Positions 61,504-64,000 of a DNA stretch of 64,000 bases are shown here, piece after piece. The notes below the pieces were generated by a model. The model saw only the letters and a list, made by a program, of their open reading frames with translations, searched no databases and was not told the DNA's origin. Every line of letters begins with the position of its first letter. The stretch's first letter is position 1. Position numbers and translations under genes: made by a program. The stretch comes from Saccharibacillus qingshengii (GTDB lineage Bacteria > Bacillota > Bacilli > Paenibacillales > Paenibacillaceae): contig NZ_JAAZWC010000013.1 of assembly GCF_013185195.1 (NCBI RefSeq), positions 62,001-126,000 on the forward strand, read 5' to 3'.

Positions 61504-63921
61504 ATGAATGACATCCGAGAAATCCTATCATTGAATGGGTTATATTTGACGATTGCACTGCTGGGCTCTATTGCGGCATGTGCGCTTATTATGTACGGAG
61601 CAGCTTGGAAAAGATCCGAACTACGGACGGAAAAGGTGAAAAAGCGGCAGGGCATCGTGGTGCTGCTGGGCGCCGCCGCTTTTGGAATCGACCATATCGT
61701 GGCCCCTTTATCGCTGAATTTGCAGGTGAGCTTCGATTATTACGCGGTTCACCTGATTTTCACCGTGCTTGGCTGTTTGTTCGCGACAGGGTTGGCCCTC
61801 CGTTATGCGGTTGTGCCTTCGAACGGAGGGGCGCGATTTTTCTGGACGGGCTTGATTCTGGCGTTTACGATTTTGCTGTTCGATTATGCGAATGTGCTGC
61901 TGCTGTTCCGTCATCTGGCCGTATGGAATCCCGATCTGGTCGCAATGAATGTGCTGCTGACGTTCTGTATCGGATTTGCCGTCATGCGGCTGGTCACATT
62001 GTCCAACCGCAATCGGGAACACGGTCTTCATTCGCGTTGGAGTGTGCCGGGAATCGTATTATGCGGGTTCGCCCTGTTCGGGATTCCGATCTTGTGCGTC
62101 CTGTCGGTCCTGCCGCTCGATCTGTATATCCAGACGGGCGAAATAGGCGGAAACCGGGCCTTTTTGGTTCCTTATCTGGTTATGCTCGGCGTTGTCTGCC
62201 TGCTGTTCGCCGTACCGGACGATTTCGTGCGTATTCGCGAGAAACTGCAGGGGATGAAGATCAGGGAGCGCGAACAGCATTATATTTCCTTGTATGAACA
62301 CAATCCCGACGGCGTTATCGAATTCGATATCCATGGCGTGGTGACCGGCATGAACGTGCAGGCGGAAATGATCGCGAAGAAATCCGGCAAAAAAGTGCTG
62401 GACGCCCGCTTCAGCGATCTGTTCTCCGGCGAACAAAGACGTCTGGTTGCCGAACACATGAAGCTTGTGCTCGGAGGAACTCCCGGGACCGCCGAGATTG
62501 ATCTGGCCGGGCTCGACGGACATATTCAATCCTACGCGCTGACTTCGCTTCCGATCGTTGTGGATCGCAGCGTCGTAGGCGCTTATAGTATCGTCAAGAA
62601 CATTACCAAGCGGAAAAGGGATCAGGAAACGATTCGGCATCTTGCTTATCATGACGAATTGACCGGGTTGTCCAACCGCCGTTCGTTCGAAGTTACGCTG
62701 GAGCGTTATGCGAATTACGGAGACCGGAAGCCTGAACCTTTTACCCTGCTCTTTATCGATCTGGACCGATTCAAGCGGGTGAACGACTTTTTCGGTCATG
62801 CTTTCGGAGACCTGGTTATCAAGCAGGCGAGCCGATTGATCAAGGAATGTATTCCTTCCGATGCGTTCCTGGCCCGGATGGGCGGAGACGAGTTTACGGT
62901 CATTTTGCCTTCCGTCTATCGCCGTCAAGAAGCGGAGAAGTGGGCGGGACGTATCGTGGAACGCTTCAACGAGCCTTTTGAAATCGGCAAGCATACGGTC
63001 AAGCTGTCGGCATCGGTCGGCATTTCGCGTTATCCGGATGACGGATTGTCGAGCGAACTGCTGACCAAATACGCGGACTCCGCTATGTATGACGCCAAGC
63101 AGAACGGAAGCGCCCAATACCGGTTCTATGATGCGGCAAGCGACCGGACAAGCCTGGCAGAAATGAAGCTGGAACAAGAGCTGGAGCAGGTGCTCGAAAA
63201 AAATCAGCTGCGTCTCGTGTACCAGCCGAAATTCGATATTCGCAGCGGCCAAGCGATCGGATACGAAGCACTGGTACGCTGGGATCACCCGATTCACGGA
63301 GAGATTTCGCCGCTGCGCTTCATTCCGCTGGCCGAGAAAAGCGGCATGATCGTAGCGATCGAACAATGGGTACTGCGAACCGCCTGTTTGCAGGCCAAAA
63401 CCTGGGAGCGCGAAGGCCGCGGTATTCTGCCCATCGCCGTAAACGTGTCGCAGGTCCATCTGATGAAGCCGGACATCTACGAATCGATTATGCAAACGCT
63501 GGAAGAAACGAAGTTCGATCCCAAGCTGCTGGAACTCGAGATTACGGAAAGCGCCATGATGCATAACGAAGAGCATGTGATCGAGATTCTGGACAAACTC
63601 AAAGCGGCTGGTATTTCCGTTTCGATGGACGACTTCGGTACCGGCTACAGTTCTCTCAGCTATCTGCACAGTTTGCCGATCAGCTGCCTCAAGATCGATC
63701 GCTCGTTTATCCAAAAAATCACGACCGACCGCGACAGCAAAGCCATTGCGGAGATGATCATTTCGATGGCCAGACAGCTTGGGCTGAAGATCATCGCGGA
63801 AGGTGTCGAAACGAGCGAGCAGGCGGCGCTGCTGCAGGAGCTTCAATGTTATAATGTGCAGGGATTTTACTACAGCCGGCCGTTGTCTCCCGAACAGGTC
63901 GGCCAAACGCAGGTTTCCTGA
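61504..63921 (+). CDS. Membrane-bound GGDEF-EAL cyclic-di-GMP protein
   Basis: An 805-residue protein. The N-terminal ~245 residues hold about seven membrane helices of an MHYT-like or related sensor. Then come a PAS domain (~255-375; LYEHNPDGVIEFDIHG), a GGDEF domain (~385-545; active-site MGGDEF near 458, LFIDLDRFKRVND) and an EAL domain (~565-800; YEALVRW with EAL intact, LEITESAMM, DDFGTGYSSLSYL, KIDRSFI). Both active sites look intact. It may make or break c-di-GMP, and sensing is probably at the membrane. GGGAGAG precedes the ATG. Confidence 0.95.
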   Translation: MNDIREILSLNGLYLTIALLGSIAACALIMYGAAWKRSELRTEKVKKRQGIVVLLGAAAFGIDHIVAPLSLNLQVSFDYYAVHLIFTVLGCLFATGLALRYAVVPSNGGARFFWTGLILAFTILLFDYANVLLLFRHLAVWNPDLVAMNVLLTFCIGFAVMRLVTLSNRNREHGLHSRWSVPGIVLCGFALFGIPILCVLSVLPLDLYIQTGEIGGNRAFLVPYLVMLGVVCLLFAVPDDFVRIREKLQGMKIREREQHYISLYEHNPDGVIEFDIHGVVTGMNVQAEMIAKKSGKKVLDARFSDLFSGEQRRLVAEHMKLVLGGTPGTAEIDLAGLDGHIQSYALTSLPIVVDRSVVGAYSIVKNITKRKRDQETIRHLAYHDELTGLSNRRSFEVTLERYANYGDRKPEPFTLLFIDLDRFKRVNDFFGHAFGDLVIKQASRLIKECIPSDAFLARMGGDEFTVILPSVYRRQEAEKWAGRIVERFNEPFEIGKHTVKLSASVGISRYPDDGLSSELLTKYADSAMYDAKQNGSAQYRFYDAASDRTSLAEMKLEQELEQVLEKNQLRLVYQPKFDIRSGQAIGYEALVRWDHPIHGEISPLRFIPLAEKSGMIVAIEQWVLRTACLQAKTWEREGRGILPIAVNVSQVHLMKPDIYESIMQTLEETKFDPKLLELEITESAMMHNEEHVIEILDKLKAAGISVSMDDFGTGYSSLSYLHSLPISCLKIDRSFIQKITTDRDSKAIAEMIISMARQLGLKIIAEGVETSEQAALLQELQCYNVQGFYYSRPLSPEQVGQTQVS

Positions 63922-63944
63922 ACCGACAGCCGGAACCCGGCAAG

Positions 63945-63986
63945 ACTCCTCTTACCCGATCGATTGGGATAAGGGGAGTTTTTTTG
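63945..63986 (+). terminator. Intrinsic terminator after the GGDEF-EAL gene
   Basis: ACTCCTCTTACCC pairs with GGGATAAGGGGAGT (wobbles allowed) around GATCGATT and runs into seven T. Confidence 0.85.
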
Positions 63987-64000
63987 ACGACAACAATTAA

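Overview
The window is about 57% G+C by eye, densely coded and mostly on the + strand. It comes from a Bacillota chromosome, most likely a higher-G+C member of the Paenibacillaceae (Paenibacillus or Saccharibacillus type). That placement is inference. It rests on bacillithiol genes, an SLH-domain surface protein, amidases with copper-amine-oxidase-like N-domains, a YesM/AraC-type two-component system beside an LplABC-type sugar importer, and gene order that follows the Bacillus subtilis trp-hisC-tyrA ... ypjA-ypjD-dapB-mgsA-bshB1-bshA-cca-birA-panBCD-dinG ... tseB ... asnS-dnaD ... nth segment. No transposase, phage gene, tRNA, rRNA or CRISPR array was seen.

Layout. 1-5.5 kb: end of the trp operon (trpC' F B A, joined by 4-nt overlaps), then hisC and tyrA. 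5.5-10.6 kb: a probable small RNA, three proteins of unknown function (one with ankyrin repeats), an ECF sigma/anti-sigma pair, a histidine phosphatase and a small IDEAL-domain protein. 10.6-23 kb: the conserved block ypjA, ypjD, dapB, mgsA, bshB1, bshA, cca, birA, panBCD, dinG. 23-32.6 kb: rex, mtaD, tseB, an FtsH-like protease with a membrane-anchored partner, hbd-ackA, asnS, dnaD. 32.9-40.4 kb: an oligosaccharide ABC importer (permeases on -, histidine kinase, response regulator and lipoprotein on +). 40.5-43 kb: a second ECF sigma/anti-sigma pair fused by overlap to a three-repeat membrane protein. 43-46.9 kb (-): proC, proA, proB behind a proline-type T-box. 47-50.2 kb: a LysR regulator divergent from leuCD, with a LysR box. 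50.4-56.3 kb: two tandem amidases and a 907-residue SLH protein. 56.4-64 kb: nth, a small conserved protein, the double dynamin dynA and a GGDEF-EAL protein.

How they work together. Most genes are housekeeping: Trp/His/Tyr, Lys/diaminopimelate, Pro and Leu synthesis, pantothenate, biotin charging, bacillithiol and CCA addition. A cell-envelope theme recurs: two ECF modules, TseB, two amidases, an SLH protein, dynamin and a membrane protease. The promoter of the first ECF operon and that of the second amidase share a CAAC-N16/17-CGTCTA motif, so the sigma factor may control both itself and the amidase.

The most unusual item is a family of 104-nt imperfect palindromes. One copy lies between bshB1 and bshA. 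A tandem run of three with a 106-nt period lies between the two permease genes. All sit inside operons, in opposite orientation relative to transcription. Other points to check are a small RNA with a perfect sigma-A promoter and terminator (5574-5689), a structured 3' region after dnaD with terminal inverted repeats, an attenuator-like leader before panB, and a shortened FtsH-like protease translationally coupled to a single-pass membrane protein.
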